From contig NZ_PYGF01000009.1 in assembly GCF_003014575.1 (NCBI RefSeq), positions 124,001 to 188,000 of the forward strand: a stretch of 64,000 bases of DNA, read 5' to 3'. This document shows, one piece after another, positions 37,258 to 45,810 of the stretch. Below the pieces are notes generated by a model, which saw nothing but the letters and a program-made list of their open reading frames with translations, had not been told where the DNA came from and did not search any database. A program made the position numbers and the translations under genes. This stretch comes from Cecembia rubra (GTDB lineage: Bacteria > Bacteroidota > Bacteroidia > Cytophagales > Cyclobacteriaceae). How positions within the stretch are numbered: the first letter of the stretch is position 1; every line of letters begins with the position of its first letter.

Positions 37258-38142
37258 TCACTTTTGCATATAAACCGATGTGATCGGGTAAACTATTCTG
37301 ATGCCTTTTTCAGTGCTAAAGCGCTCGAGGATAGCCTCCGTAATCTGGTGTTCGAGTACCCTTCTTTTTCTTGGATGGCAGAGGTAACGCAGAGAAAGTT
37401 GAATGCCTCTTTCATTAATCTTGGTATAAACGGTCGGAGTATATTGTCCAAAATGGATAAAGTGCTCCTTATGGGCTTTCATCATAGCCCGTTCAATGTT
37501 TTTAAACCCATCCTGCATGAGTTCATACATGATGTCTTTAAGGATTTGTTGGGCCTTTTTGTGATCAGAATCCAAGCTGATGTAAAATTGTTGCTCATTC
37601 CAGATGTACTCAAATCCTTGGCTGTAATTGGCCTGAGGATCTGAAAAAACCTTTCCATTGGGTACATGGACAATTCTTCCGGTACTCTGTTCTGCATCAA
37701 CCCAGTTACCTACTTCCAAAAGTGAGAACTGAAATAACCTCAGATCCACCACATCTCCTTTGAATTCACCGATCTGTATCCTGTCTCCCACATCAAAGGG
37801 TTTTCTCCAATAAATAAAAATCCATCCGGCGATATTGACAAAGATATCCTTTAAGGCAATAGCGATACCCGCTGACAACAAACCCAAAAAGGTGGTGATG
37901 GACTGGAAGTTGCTGATCCAGATGTTTCCAATTAAGAGCAAACCAACAATGGCTAAAGTATATTGGATGGTCTTGCGCCAATGATACACCCGCTTCATGT
38001 CATCGGCAGTCCTTATACCAATGAGTTTATAAGCTCCTTTTTTGATCAGCCATAGGACAAATAGAATGATGACGGTCTTGTAGATATTCCACCTGACTTC
38101 ATATTCTACGATATCGTTGAGATAGTCTATCCAGTTTTCCAT
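37258..38142 (-). CDS. MscS-family mechanosensitive channel, short form
   Basis: A 294-residue channel with three transmembrane helices (about 18-38, 60-78, 82-110), the pore helix TTFLGLLSAGIAIALKDIFVNIAGW and the beta domain PFDVGDRIQIGEFKG with IVHVPNGK. This is the compact MscS form and its architecture differs clearly from the 555-residue channel at the left of the window. It is monocistronic; its upstream flank holds a transposase remnant, so its promoter must lie in or next to that debris. Confidence 0.92.
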   Translation of the reverse strand: MENWIDYLNDIVEYEVRWNIYKTVIILFVLWLIKKGAYKLIGIRTADDMKRVYHWRKTIQYTLAIVGLLLIGNIWISNFQSITTFLGLLSAGIAIALKDIFVNIAGWIFIYWRKPFDVGDRIQIGEFKGDVVDLRLFQFSLLEVGNWVDAEQSTGRIVHVPNGKVFSDPQANYSQGFEYIWNEQQFYISLDSDHKKAQQILKDIMYELMQDGFKNIERAMMKAHKEHFIHFGQYTPTVYTKINERGIQLSLRYLCHPRKRRVLEHQITEAILERFSTEKGIRIVYPITSVYMQK

Positions 38143-38289
38143 AGCGAAGAAGTAAAACTAATCGGACTTTATCTGATTCACAAAGAAAATTAATGTTCTT
38201 TAGAGGAAAACTACGAAAGACATCATCGAAAGTAAACAGCTCAAGCGTCCAGAAAGAAATCCTTGAGTTGTATGGAGTTACAACTTGAA

Positions 38290-38813
38290 AGACTCTCCTG
38301 GGGTAACTCTCCAAAAACTCCTTTTTGCAGATGACCTTTTTTATCAATGCAAACCTTGCATAATCCTTCAATCCAAGACCTGCGCCTTTATTACTATCAA
38401 GGATCTGCTGGAGTAAGCCGATCCCTTTGCCGAGTAGATATTCGAGTGCTTTTTTTTCTGAGCGTTTTCCTGAAACTGTTTTTCCTTTTTCTGGAATAAG
38501 CCATATGGGCAAATCTCTGCTCCCTTAATTTAGATCTTGGCCTTTTCACCCCCAGATGGGAACAGAGTCTAAACTGCTGGTTTTCGGACAGTACTTTACC
38601 GCAAAAATACTGTAAGGCCCAGTCTGTGTTGTAGCGTTCCAACAATTGCCTGTCACTGGTGTTGAGATAGGCCTTCAGGAACATGAGTGCAAACATGCCC
38701 TTGCTGCCAAACCAGCTCAAGGTCCCCCTTCCCGGCCGTTCTTCGGGAAGACAGGAAACAAGAACATCCCAAGGGATAGAATCAAATGGGAAGATGCATT
38801 TAAAAAAATACAT
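38290..38813 (-). pseudogene. Frameshifted, truncated DDE transposase remnant
   Basis: The N-terminal part of an IS1182/DUF772-like transposase is readable on the minus strand: SKGMFALMFLKAYLNTSDRQLLERYNTDWALQYFCGK, then KRPRSKLREQRFAHMAYSRKRK. At an eight-base homopolymer near 38450-38458 the frame shifts, and the matching continuation (KKALEYLLGKGIGLLQQIL, DYARFALIKKVI) is in another frame. The DDE catalytic core is missing and no terminal inverted repeats are seen, so the element is dead. 38143-38290 has no clear content. Confidence 0.75.
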
Positions 38814-38862
38814 CTTCCCATTTTATCGGTTAACTTATAAATTAAATTGGTCAAAAAATCAG

Positions 38863-39372
38863 TTATTTTATAGTCTGTTCTTCCTTTTTTTCACATTTTT
38901 GGTTATCTCCTGATGGCCAACAAGGAGTACAGGAACATGTTCCTCCAAAAACACTTAAATTACATCCGTTGGGACACCCTGTACATGAACATTTTTTTTC
39001 CGAAAGCAAAAACCCTCCATTTCCATCCTCTTCAAGAAAATACCCTGTTTCAACCGATCCATCATCACTTATTGCCTTTAAGAAATAAAAGGATTGGTCA
39101 TTTTCGTTGCTGGAAATGAGTTCAAACATATTAAAATCCAATAAATTATCTTCGAATTGATTATCCTCTAAAAGCAGTTGTTTGAATAAGCTTTTGTCTA
39201 AAGGCAATTTAGTACCATCCATAATTAAAGAAATTTGCTCCTTTATATCATTATCAAAAAACACCTTCGAATCATTAAATGATATTTCTCCAGGGAAACC
39301 GTCTCTATCCTGGCAAGAGAATATTAAAGCAAAGAAAGTAATAATAAACGCAATAATTGATTTATTTTTCAT
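38863..39372 (-). CDS. Lipoprotein with an eight-cysteine C-terminal tail
   Basis: A 169-residue protein with a lipobox ending IFSC (Cys-20), an acidic middle region of ~110 residues and a C-terminal tail in which eight cysteines fall in two similar blocks: C-x-C-x2-C-x3-C, then after 8 residues C-x-C-x2-C-x8-C. The tail is followed by a short charged end. I do not recognise a family; the pattern suggests a disulfide-rich or metal-binding knot. A decayed 6-bladed propeller gene lies just upstream on the same strand. Composition is AT-rich, unlike the polymerase gene nearby. Confidence 0.7.
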   Translation of the reverse strand: MKNKSIIAFIITFFALIFSCQDRDGFPGEISFNDSKVFFDNDIKEQISLIMDGTKLPLDKSLFKQLLLEDNQFEDNLLDFNMFELISSNENDQSFYFLKAISDDGSVETGYFLEEDGNGGFLLSEKKCSCTGCPNGCNLSVFGGTCSCTPCWPSGDNQKCEKKEEQTIK

Positions 39373-39384
39373 GACTTTAATAAT

Positions 39385-39483
39385 TTAAAATCCTCCCCCT
39401 TTCGCACCATTCGGGGCGGGATTAACTTCCCCAAAAAGTAAATCTTCCGGAATGCTTTGATTTTTCAACCTAAACTTATACAC
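39385..39483 (-). other. Short open frame ending in NPAPNGAKGGGF
   Basis: A possible 32-residue peptide (GTG start, FRLKNQSIPEDLLFGEV then NPAPNGAKGGGF) 12 bp upstream of the Cys-rich lipoprotein. It could be the tail of the decayed propeller gene in another frame or a small peptide gene; no ribosome binding site is evident. Confidence 0.3.
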
Positions 39484-39517
39484 TACATAAATAAAAATAA
39501 AGTTTTCATCAATGATT

Positions 39518-39927
39518 TTATTCAAAAAAAATTTTAGACTGTATTCCCCAGTCCAAATTGCCAAGTACCACATCAGTGTAAAAGTGGAGCCTTTCCATGT
39601 CCAAAAGCTGGAGCATTGGATAGCCTGCTGAGTAATCCACTTCAAATTCAGGTATATGCTGGTTGGGCCCTCTAATAGAAACAATATTGCCCTTCCTTAT
39701 ATACAAAATCTCGATAAAGTTGCTTAATAGCCCCACCAACACAAATTTGGTGCAATCCGAGTTCCTGGAAAATTTCCCCTGGTGCATCCATTCTATGACA
39801 ATAGGAGGAACTGTCCTTACCTCAAGCTTTGAGCTCCAAGTGCCGAAAGTGGATAATAAATTCTCATTTTTTTCCCTTCAAGATGTACAGGATTTGGTAT
39901 ATCCCTGGCTTCAAAAAAACTAATCAG
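39518..39927 (-). pseudogene. Decayed TolB-like 6-bladed beta-propeller gene
   Basis: On the minus strand an interior part of a Bacteroidota 6-bladed propeller protein is readable: FEARDIPNPVHLEG, then after a frame change in a run of seven A (about 39870) NENLLSTFGTWSSKLEVRTV, SRNSDCTKFVLVGLLSNFIEI, IRGPNQHIPEFEVDY and RLHFYTDVVLGN. The N-terminus and signal peptide are absent (stops upstream of 39927), and the frame closes at 39518. At least one frameshift plus truncation at both ends makes it a pseudogene. Confidence 0.65.
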
Positions 39928-40357
39928 TAGGATTCATCTTCCTGCAACATTACAGACCCACCGCAACTTAAAATAAAAAGATACAATTTAACTCCAAGAA
40001 GAAACCAAAATCGTATATAAAAAGGATTTATAACTTTCATTGATTTTGTAAACCCATAAGGGAAAGCTTTGAAATCCATGAATCGAATTTTTTTAGAATG
40101 ATCTTCCTAAATTTCCATTGTTTATTTCTTCCTATGTTCCTTTTGGCGATGTTTAGCGGAAAGCTAATTTTTACATTAGGCTCACATCCATCCTAAATTA
40201 GACCCTCAGTTTTTCTTGTTCCCACTCTGATATCTTCCTCTTCGGTACTTGGTTTTTAAAAATTGTTTTGTTTAAATTATAAACATATAAATGTTAATTT
40301 TTTTAACATTTTAGAATAAGTAAAGTTATCTATTCCCCCTCCTGATCAAGTAACGTC
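39928..40357. other. Intergenic stretch with no recognised gene
   Basis: AT-rich sequence between the propeller remnant and the DnaE2-like gene. It must hold the promoter of the polymerase gene, but I see neither a convincing -7 box nor a LexA-like palindrome. Short T/A-rich inverted repeats around 40270-40315 (aaattataaacatataaat) are the only structure. Confidence 0.4.
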
Positions 40358-43306
40358 ATGCATCTCAACTGCCACTCTTATTACAGCTTCAAATACGGAA
40401 CCCTCTCCATCGAGGAGCTGGTATCGCAGGCTAAAAGCAAAAAGCTCGATGCCCTCGCCCTGACGGATATCAATTCGGTAGCAGGAGTCTTCCCTTTTAT
40501 TCGGGAGGCTCAAAAAGCGGGCATTCACCCCGTGATTGGCATTGATTTCCGCAACGGCATCAAACAGCAATACATAGGACTGGCCAAAAATCAGGAAGGC
40601 TTCTACGAACTCAACCGTCATCTTTCTCATAGAAGAACAAAGGGGATACCATTTGAAGAAAAAGCTCCCAACTTTCAGCAAAGCTTTATCATCTACCCCT
40701 TTCGGGAAAAAATCTTCCCACTGCGTGAAAATGAATTTATCGGCATACACCCCTACCAACTCAATCGCTTGGTCAAGTCCTCTTGGTATCGCTACAAGGA
40801 CAAGCTGGTCTTGCTACAACCCGTGAGTTTTTCCTCCAAGACACAATTCAATACCCATCGACTCTTACGAGCAGTGGATAAAAACACCTTACTCAGCAAG
40901 CTAGAACCCGAGGAACAGGGGGACATCAGCGATCAGTTTTATTCCTACGCCGATATGGTGGCCCGCTGCGAGGGACATAGCTACCTGCTGTACAATTCAC
41001 AGCGCTTACTCGAAGCCTGTCAGTTTTCCTTCTACTTTCAGGCAGTCAAAAACAAGCGCGACATCTTGGGCTCGGATTGGGAGGACTTTGACTTCCTGCG
41101 CCAGGAAACCTTCAAGGGGGCCATCCGCCGCTATCCTAACCTGAGCCCCGAAATCAGCAAGCGCTTGGAAAAAGAGTTGGAACTTATACAACAAAAGGGT
41201 TTCGTCTCCTATTTTCTGATCAATTATGACATCGTCAAGTTTGCCCATCACCGAAACTTCTACCATGTGGGAAGGGGCAGCGGGGCCAACAGCATCGTGG
41301 CCTACTGCTTGGGGATCACAGATGTGGATCCCATCGAGCTTGATCTTTACTTTGAGCGCTTTATCAACCTGTACCGGGAAAATCCCCCTGATTTTGACAT
41401 AGACTTCAGTTGGACAGATAGGGATGAGGTGGTGAAGTATATTTTCGAGAAATACAATAAAGGGGATCAGGAACATGTGGCCCTATTGGGTTCTTACAGT
41501 ACCTTTCAGGCCAACTCCATGTTGCGGGAGCTTGGTAAGGTCTTTGGTCTGCCCAAAACTGAAATCGAATCCCTGATCTACCATGCCGATAAGCCTGATC
41601 ATATTCCCGATCAGTATGGAAAGCTGATCCTCAGGTACAGTCAGGTGCTGCATGGTATGCCCTCACACCTGACCATTCATGCCTGCGGGGTACTGATTTC
41701 GCACAAGCCCATCCATTACTACACGGCGACGGAAATGCCTCCCAAGGGATTCCCCTTGGCACATATCGATATGCATACCGCAGAGGACATCGGGCTGCAC
41801 AAATTTGATATCCTCTCCCAGCGGGGACTGGGTCATATCAAAAGCAGCTTGGAGCTTATCTACCAAAATCAGGGCGTACAAGTGGATATCCGTCAGGTAG
41901 AAAAATTCAAAAAAGATCCCAAGATCAAAGAACTGTTGAGGACAGGACATACCATTGGTGCCTTCTATGTAGAATCCCCTGCCATGCGCATGTTGCTGGC
42001 CAAGATGAAGGCGGCTGAGTATCTGGAGCTGGTGGCTGCCAGTTCCATTATCCGTCCGGGTGTGGCCCGTTCAGGTATGATGCGTGAATATATCCTGCGC
42101 CATGTGGATCCCGAAAGGCGCAAGCAGGCCCACCCTGTAATGATGGATATCATGCCCGAAACCTACGGCATCATGGTCTATCAGGAAGATGTGATCAAGG
42201 TGGCGCATTACTTTGCAGGACTTTCGCTGGCCGAAGCGGATGTGCTGCGCCGTGGCATGAGTGGCAAGTCCCGCTCCAAAGATGAATTCCAAAGGGTGAA
42301 GGAACAGTTTTTCATCAATTGTGAAAGACTGGGCAGAGATCCAAAGATTACGGCCGAAGTCTGGCATCAGATTGAGAGTTTTGCAGGCTATTCCTTTGCT
42401 AAGGGACATTCGGCGTCCTTTGCTGTGGAGAGCTATCAAAGTTTATACCTAAAGGCCTACTTTCCATTGGAATTTATGGTGGGCGTGATCAATAACTTTG
42501 GGGGATTTTACCATACCGAGTTCTACATCCACGAACTCCGAATGAACGGGGCCGATATCCAAGCTCCCCACATCAATGAGAGTGACTACCTGACCAATAT
42601 CAAGGGAAAAACAGTGTATCTGGGTTTGATCCATCTGAAATACCTGGAAAAAGCCAGTGTAGAAAAAATTCTTAGCGAGCGTCGCGTAAATGGCTTTTAT
42701 ATGGGTTTATCGGATTTTATTGCACGTGTGGATATTAGCCTGGAGCAAACCTTGATCTTGATCCGAATCGGTTGTTTCAGATTTACGGGTAAGAGCAAAC
42801 AGGAATTGCTTTGGGAAGCACACTTTATTCTGAATAAGCGCAAAGCGGTGGCAATAGGCAATGAACTTTTCCGGCAGGCGGGATTTCGGGAATTGCAGGT
42901 GCCTGCACTTGAAGAAGCTGACCTGCGGCAGGAGATTGTGGATCAGATTGATATTTTGGAATTCCCCTTGGATTCCCCGTTTCACTTAGTCAAAGATCAG
43001 ACTGTCCCGAGTATCAAAGCCAGGGATTTAAAGCAGTATCTGGGCAAACAAGTGCAGATCATCGGCTACCTTGTTACGATCAAGTACACCCGAACGGTGA
43101 AGGGAGATGTCATGAACTTCGGCACCTTTATCGATAGGGAAGGGGACTGGATAGACACCGTACATTTCCCTCCTGTAGTAAAAAAGCACCCCTTCAAAGG
43201 CCGTGGCATCTATTTGATCCAAGGCAAGGTGACGCAGGAGTTTGATTTCTACAGTATCGAAGTGGACAGTTGCGAAAGGATGGCGTATTGGAATGCGGCT
43301 GATTGA
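40358..43306 (+). CDS. DnaE2/ImuC-like DNA polymerase III alpha subunit, solitary
   Basis: A 982-residue C-family polymerase, shorter than replicative DnaE (~1160). Domains: PHP (about 1-200), with metal ligands altered (LNCHSYYS where LHVHS is usual, LTDINS where LTDH is usual); polymerase core with PPDFDIDFS (two catalytic Asp, about 345-349) and the third Asp in HKFDIL (about 484); finger/HhH region; C-terminal OB fold (about 885-975, VQIIGYLVTIKYT). No tau-binding tail. It fits the error-prone DnaE2 type used with ImuA/ImuB, yet neither is in the window. G+C is visibly higher than in neighbours (31 of 60 at 42121-42180 against 23 of 60 in PolX at 34261-34320). No clear Shine-Dalgarno sequence. 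Confidence 0.85.
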   Translation: MHLNCHSYYSFKYGTLSIEELVSQAKSKKLDALALTDINSVAGVFPFIREAQKAGIHPVIGIDFRNGIKQQYIGLAKNQEGFYELNRHLSHRRTKGIPFEEKAPNFQQSFIIYPFREKIFPLRENEFIGIHPYQLNRLVKSSWYRYKDKLVLLQPVSFSSKTQFNTHRLLRAVDKNTLLSKLEPEEQGDISDQFYSYADMVARCEGHSYLLYNSQRLLEACQFSFYFQAVKNKRDILGSDWEDFDFLRQETFKGAIRRYPNLSPEISKRLEKELELIQQKGFVSYFLINYDIVKFAHHRNFYHVGRGSGANSIVAYCLGITDVDPIELDLYFERFINLYRENPPDFDIDFSWTDRDEVVKYIFEKYNKGDQEHVALLGSYSTFQANSMLRELGKVFGLPKTEIESLIYHADKPDHIPDQYGKLILRYSQVLHGMPSHLTIHACGVLISHKPIHYYTATEMPPKGFPLAHIDMHTAEDIGLHKFDILSQRGLGHIKSSLELIYQNQGVQVDIRQVEKFKKDPKIKELLRTGHTIGAFYVESPAMRMLLAKMKAAEYLELVAASSIIRPGVARSGMMREYILRHVDPERRKQAHPVMMDIMPETYGIMVYQEDVIKVAHYFAGLSLAEADVLRRGMSGKSRSKDEFQRVKEQFFINCERLGRDPKITAEVWHQIESFAGYSFAKGHSASFAVESYQSLYLKAYFPLEFMVGVINNFGGFYHTEFYIHELRMNGADIQAPHINESDYLTNIKGKTVYLGLIHLKYLEKASVEKILSERRVNGFYMGLSDFIARVDISLEQTLILIRIGCFRFTGKSKQELLWEAHFILNKRKAVAIGNELFRQAGFRELQVPALEEADLRQEIVDQIDILEFPLDSPFHLVKDQTVPSIKARDLKQYLGKQVQIIGYLVTIKYTRTVKGDVMNFGTFIDREGDWIDTVHFPPVVKKHPFKGRGIYLIQGKVTQEFDFYSIEVDSCERMAYWNAAD

Positions 43307-43318
43307 AGTGGGGTTGAT

Positions 43319-43422
43319 GGTCCAAGACTTAGTCTTGGACCATTTAAACTGCAGTCTTCAGACTGCTTTCCTCACAGTCTGAAGACTGTGAATTTTATGG
43401 TCCAAGTCAGAAGACTTGAACC
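43319..43422. repeat. Left REP cluster of the RAYT element (four palindromes)
   Basis: Four hairpins in order: GGTCCAAGAC-TTA-GTCTTGGACC (43319-43341, perfect), GCAGTCT-TC-AGACTGC (43351-43366, perfect), CACAGTCT-GA-AGACTGTG (43373-43390, perfect), and GGTCCAAGTC-AGAA-GACTTGAACC (43399-43422, one mismatch). All share the AGTCTT/AAGACT core. Long-short-short-long order. Confidence 0.9.
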
Positions 43423-43509
43423 AACTCCTAAAAAATCAACTAACACTATTGATAAAATAATTTTGATGAACTAAATTAATTTACATTTTTCAACCAAAAC
43501 TTTTTGGCT

Positions 43510-44064
43510 ATGAGCAGAAAATACAAAATCAGAGATCAGGAGAAACTTTACTTTGTGACTTTTACTATCGTTGAATGGATAGACTTGTTTACCCGCAGGA
43601 TTTACAGGGATATTTTGCTGGATTCACTGCGTTACTGTCAGCAAAACAAAGGTTTGGATCTGTGTGCATATTGTATCATGTCCTCCCATGCACATTTTAT
43701 AATCGGTAGAAATGGGGAGCAGCCCTTGGAAGGAATTATCAGAGATGTCAAGAAATTCACTTCAGTAAAAATTATCGAAGAAATCCAGATAAACCCCCAG
43801 GAGAGCAGGAAGGACTTATTGCTTTGGCATTTTAGTAAAGCAGGAAGATTCAATCCGAACAATAAAAGTTTTCAGGTATGGCAGCAGCACAGCCATCCTG
43901 TTGAACTGAATACCAATGATAAATTATCAAGATGTTTGCATTACATCCACCATAATCCAGTGGAGGCCGGAATAGTCCTTTCTCCGGAGGAATATCTTTA
44001 CAGCAGTGCTTCGAATTATGCTGGATTAACTGATACTTTGATGGAGGTGATTTTGGTGGAATAA
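43510..44064 (+). CDS. REP-associated tyrosine transposase (RAYT, IS200-like Y1 family)
   Basis: A 184-residue Y1 HUH-superfamily transposase. Motifs: YFVTFTIVEWIDLF at the start, the HUH pair SSHAHFIIG (about 57-64), and the late CLHYIHHNPVEAGIV whose Tyr (about 145) is the likely nucleophile, followed by YLYSSASNY. RAYTs act on REP hairpins that flank them, and here palindrome clusters lie on both sides (43319-43422 and 44101-44203). ATG at 43510; the TTG two codons earlier is less likely. No accessory tnpB. The frame is intact, so the protein may be active. Confidence 0.93.
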   Translation: MSRKYKIRDQEKLYFVTFTIVEWIDLFTRRIYRDILLDSLRYCQQNKGLDLCAYCIMSSHAHFIIGRNGEQPLEGIIRDVKKFTSVKIIEEIQINPQESRKDLLLWHFSKAGRFNPNNKSFQVWQQHSHPVELNTNDKLSRCLHYIHHNPVEAGIVLSPEEYLYSSASNYAGLTDTLMEVILVE

Positions 44065-44100
44065 TGGTTCAGGCCCGTCGTGGTACAGGTCTTCATCCCT

Positions 44101-44203
44101 GGTTTAAGTCTTCAGACTTGGACCTCATATAATACAGTCTTCAGACTGTGAAAATGCAGTCTGAAGACTTCAACCAATATGGTCCAATACTAAGTCTTGA
44201 ACC
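44101..44203. repeat. Right REP cluster of the RAYT element
   Basis: GGTTTAAGTC-TTCA-GACTTGGACC (44101-44124, one wobble), ACAGTCT-TC-AGACTGT (44134-44149), a half palindrome GCAGTCT-GA-AGACT (44156-44169), and GGTCCAATAC-TAA-GTCTTGAACC (44181-44203, imperfect), with a further half site CTTGAACCAA near 44212. The order long-short-short-long repeats that of the left cluster. Confidence 0.88.
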
Positions 44204-44227
44204 AAACTAATCTTGAACCAATTGAGA

Positions 44228-45196
44228 TTATCTATCCTTACCCATTTTTCCCTTGTAAAACGTCATCCTCTTATCTCCCCACTTTTCAATCAAACCAAGT
44301 TTGACGCCATTTTTTAGGTCCCTGCTTGCCGTTGCTGGGGATAAATCCGGGAGAAAATTCATATAATCTTTGCGGGTGAATTCTCCTTTGAAATTCAGTA
44401 AAAACGCTTTCAACCTTTCAGTTTCCTTGAGTTTTTGGGTTGGTGTGACCAAAAGCTCTTCCAATGAAAGTAGGATCACTTCCAGCATATACTCGATAAA
44501 CTTAGTCGATTTACCTTCTTTATCTGAAGCAGACAAGGCATGATAATAGGCTTTTTGATTTTTAGCAATCAAAGATTCGAATGGCAGAAATTCAAATAAG
44601 GGGTACTTCTTCATTAAAATCACTGTTTGCCAAAGTCTTTCCATTCTTCCGTTCCCATCCATAAAAGGATGGATAAACTCCATTTCATAATGAAAGACGC
44701 AGCTTTTTATAAGTGTTAATTCTGATTTGTCTTTCAGATAAGCAAATAATTCCTTCATTAAGAAAGGCACATGAGAAGCAGGAGGAGCCAAATGGGCGAC
44801 TTTTGAACCTTTTACAATACTTACACCTTGTGTTCTGTACGCTCCAGGTGTCTTAACCAAGTCTTTCATTAACATTTTGTGTGCAGCCAAAAAATCCTTT
44901 TCCGAGGTATCCTTAAATTTTCGGATATTTTTGTAAACCTCCAATGCATTGAGTACTTCGATAATGTCTTTTTCAGGACCTACAACTCTCTTGTCATCAA
45001 TGATTGCAGAAATTTGCTCCTCCGAGAGCGTGTTGCCCTCAATACTCAAAGAAGCATGTATGGTCTTTATCTGATTTTGCTTTCTTAGTTTTGGGCTTTG
45101 CTTGACCAAATATGCCGCCTGGACTTCTCCAATTTTTTCAGAAACAGCTGTCAACAGTTTTAAGATGTTTGGAGAAAGATCATATGGAGGTTTCAT
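44228..45196 (-). CDS. Fic-family AMPylator with N-terminal inhibitory helix and C-terminal winged helix
   Basis: A 322-residue class II Fic protein. The inhibition motif S-x3-E-G (SLSIEGN, about residues 49-55) precedes the Fic core, whose HPFMDGNGRMER (about 175-186) has every catalytic residue of H-x-F-x-D/E-GN-GR-x2-R. The C-terminal ~60 residues (FTRKDYMNFLPDLSPATASRDLKNGVKLGLIEKWG) form a winged helix-turn-helix. Fic enzymes transfer AMP to hydroxyl side chains. The tandem TGATAGTATCA operator over its promoter suggests the wHTH represses its own gene. The start at 45196 lies 7 bp from the operator. Confidence 0.92.
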   Translation of the reverse strand: MKPPYDLSPNILKLLTAVSEKIGEVQAAYLVKQSPKLRKQNQIKTIHASLSIEGNTLSEEQISAIIDDKRVVGPEKDIIEVLNALEVYKNIRKFKDTSEKDFLAAHKMLMKDLVKTPGAYRTQGVSIVKGSKVAHLAPPASHVPFLMKELFAYLKDKSELTLIKSCVFHYEMEFIHPFMDGNGRMERLWQTVILMKKYPLFEFLPFESLIAKNQKAYYHALSASDKEGKSTKFIEYMLEVILLSLEELLVTPTQKLKETERLKAFLLNFKGEFTRKDYMNFLPDLSPATASRDLKNGVKLGLIEKWGDKRMTFYKGKMGKDR

Positions 45197-45203
45197 TACT
45201 TTT

Positions 45204-45233
45204 TGATAGTATCATTTGATAGTATCAAATATA
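45204..45233 (-). promoter_or_regulatory. Tandem operator overlapping the fic -7 box
   Basis: Two copies of the odd-centred palindrome TGATAGTATCA (45204-45214 and 45218-45228), 14 bp apart start to start. On the minus strand TATATTTG (45226-45233) fits the Bacteroidota -7 box TAnnTTTG, so the operators cover the -7 box and start point. No other copy was noticed in the window. Confidence 0.65.
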
Positions 45234-45289
45234 ATGAATGTGATCAGTAAAAAATATCTCAAGATCAAGAATCGTGGAAATTTGGCCCA

Positions 45290-45664
45290 TCAATCTATCC
45301 TCTCCGCATGAATAACAAAAACAGCCGGAAGCCTTATACCCAGCGTTGTGCAAGCAATTGCTTCACTATCCAGTTTTTTTCTAATTCGGATCCGAAGTTT
45401 CATATTAGGTTCACCAAATTTATTCCTATCCAAGTTGAACCCTTCCCGTAAACTTTGATCCATAACATATTGGTTGCCAACTAAACTTTCAAGCCTAGCG
45501 ATATCCTTTTCTTCAAATCTCAAAACATTTAACCTGCAATCCACACTCAAGCCTAATGTGGTCACCTCAAATTGCCCAGTAGGAAGATTGTGCTCTTCAT
45601 CTTCCGGATCTGTGCAATTGGTGAAAAAAGCTAATATGCACAAAATTAGATAGTGCTTTTTCAT
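45290..45664 (-). CDS. Small lipoprotein of unknown function
   Basis: A 124-residue protein with leader MKKHYLILCILAFFTNC (lipobox Cys-17), an acidic linker (DPEDEEHNLP) and a compact beta-rich domain with two cysteines (VDCRLNVLRF and AIACTTLG) about 62 residues apart. No recognised family. It lies alone between Fic and RES-Xre, on the minus strand. Confidence 0.65.
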   Translation of the reverse strand: MKKHYLILCILAFFTNCTDPEDEEHNLPTGQFEVTTLGLSVDCRLNVLRFEEKDIARLESLVGNQYVMDQSLREGFNLDRNKFGEPNMKLRIRIRKKLDSEAIACTTLGIRLPAVFVIHAERID

Positions 45665-45764
45665 GGATGTAAAGGTTTTTATTTGAGACGATGCAAACAG
45701 TCCTTTCGTTTCAAATAAGATATTGATTCTAAAATAAAAAAATCACTTCTTCCTTAATTCATTT

Positions 45765-45804
45765 TTGGACATTTTTCGTTATGTTATTGGACAAATTTCC
45801 ATAT
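45765..45804 (+). promoter_or_regulatory. Direct repeat upstream of the RES-Xre operon (candidate operator)
   Basis: TTGGACAttTTTCgttAT (45765-45782) and TTGGACAaaTTTCcatAT (45787-45804): the same pattern twice, exactly 22 bp (about two helical turns) apart, ending 6 bp before the antitoxin ATG. Confidence 0.5.
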
Positions 45805-45810
45805 AAGACC

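Noticed and set aside
42071-42439. Long antisense open frames inside the DnaE2-like gene (several between 40346 and 43222)
   Set aside because: They are out of frame with a clear polymerase gene, lack domains and follow from its higher G+C content.
43319-43422. Palindrome cluster considered as a CRISPR array
   Set aside because: Repeats are imperfect palindromes of different lengths with no equal spacers and no cas gene; the adjacent RAYT explains them.
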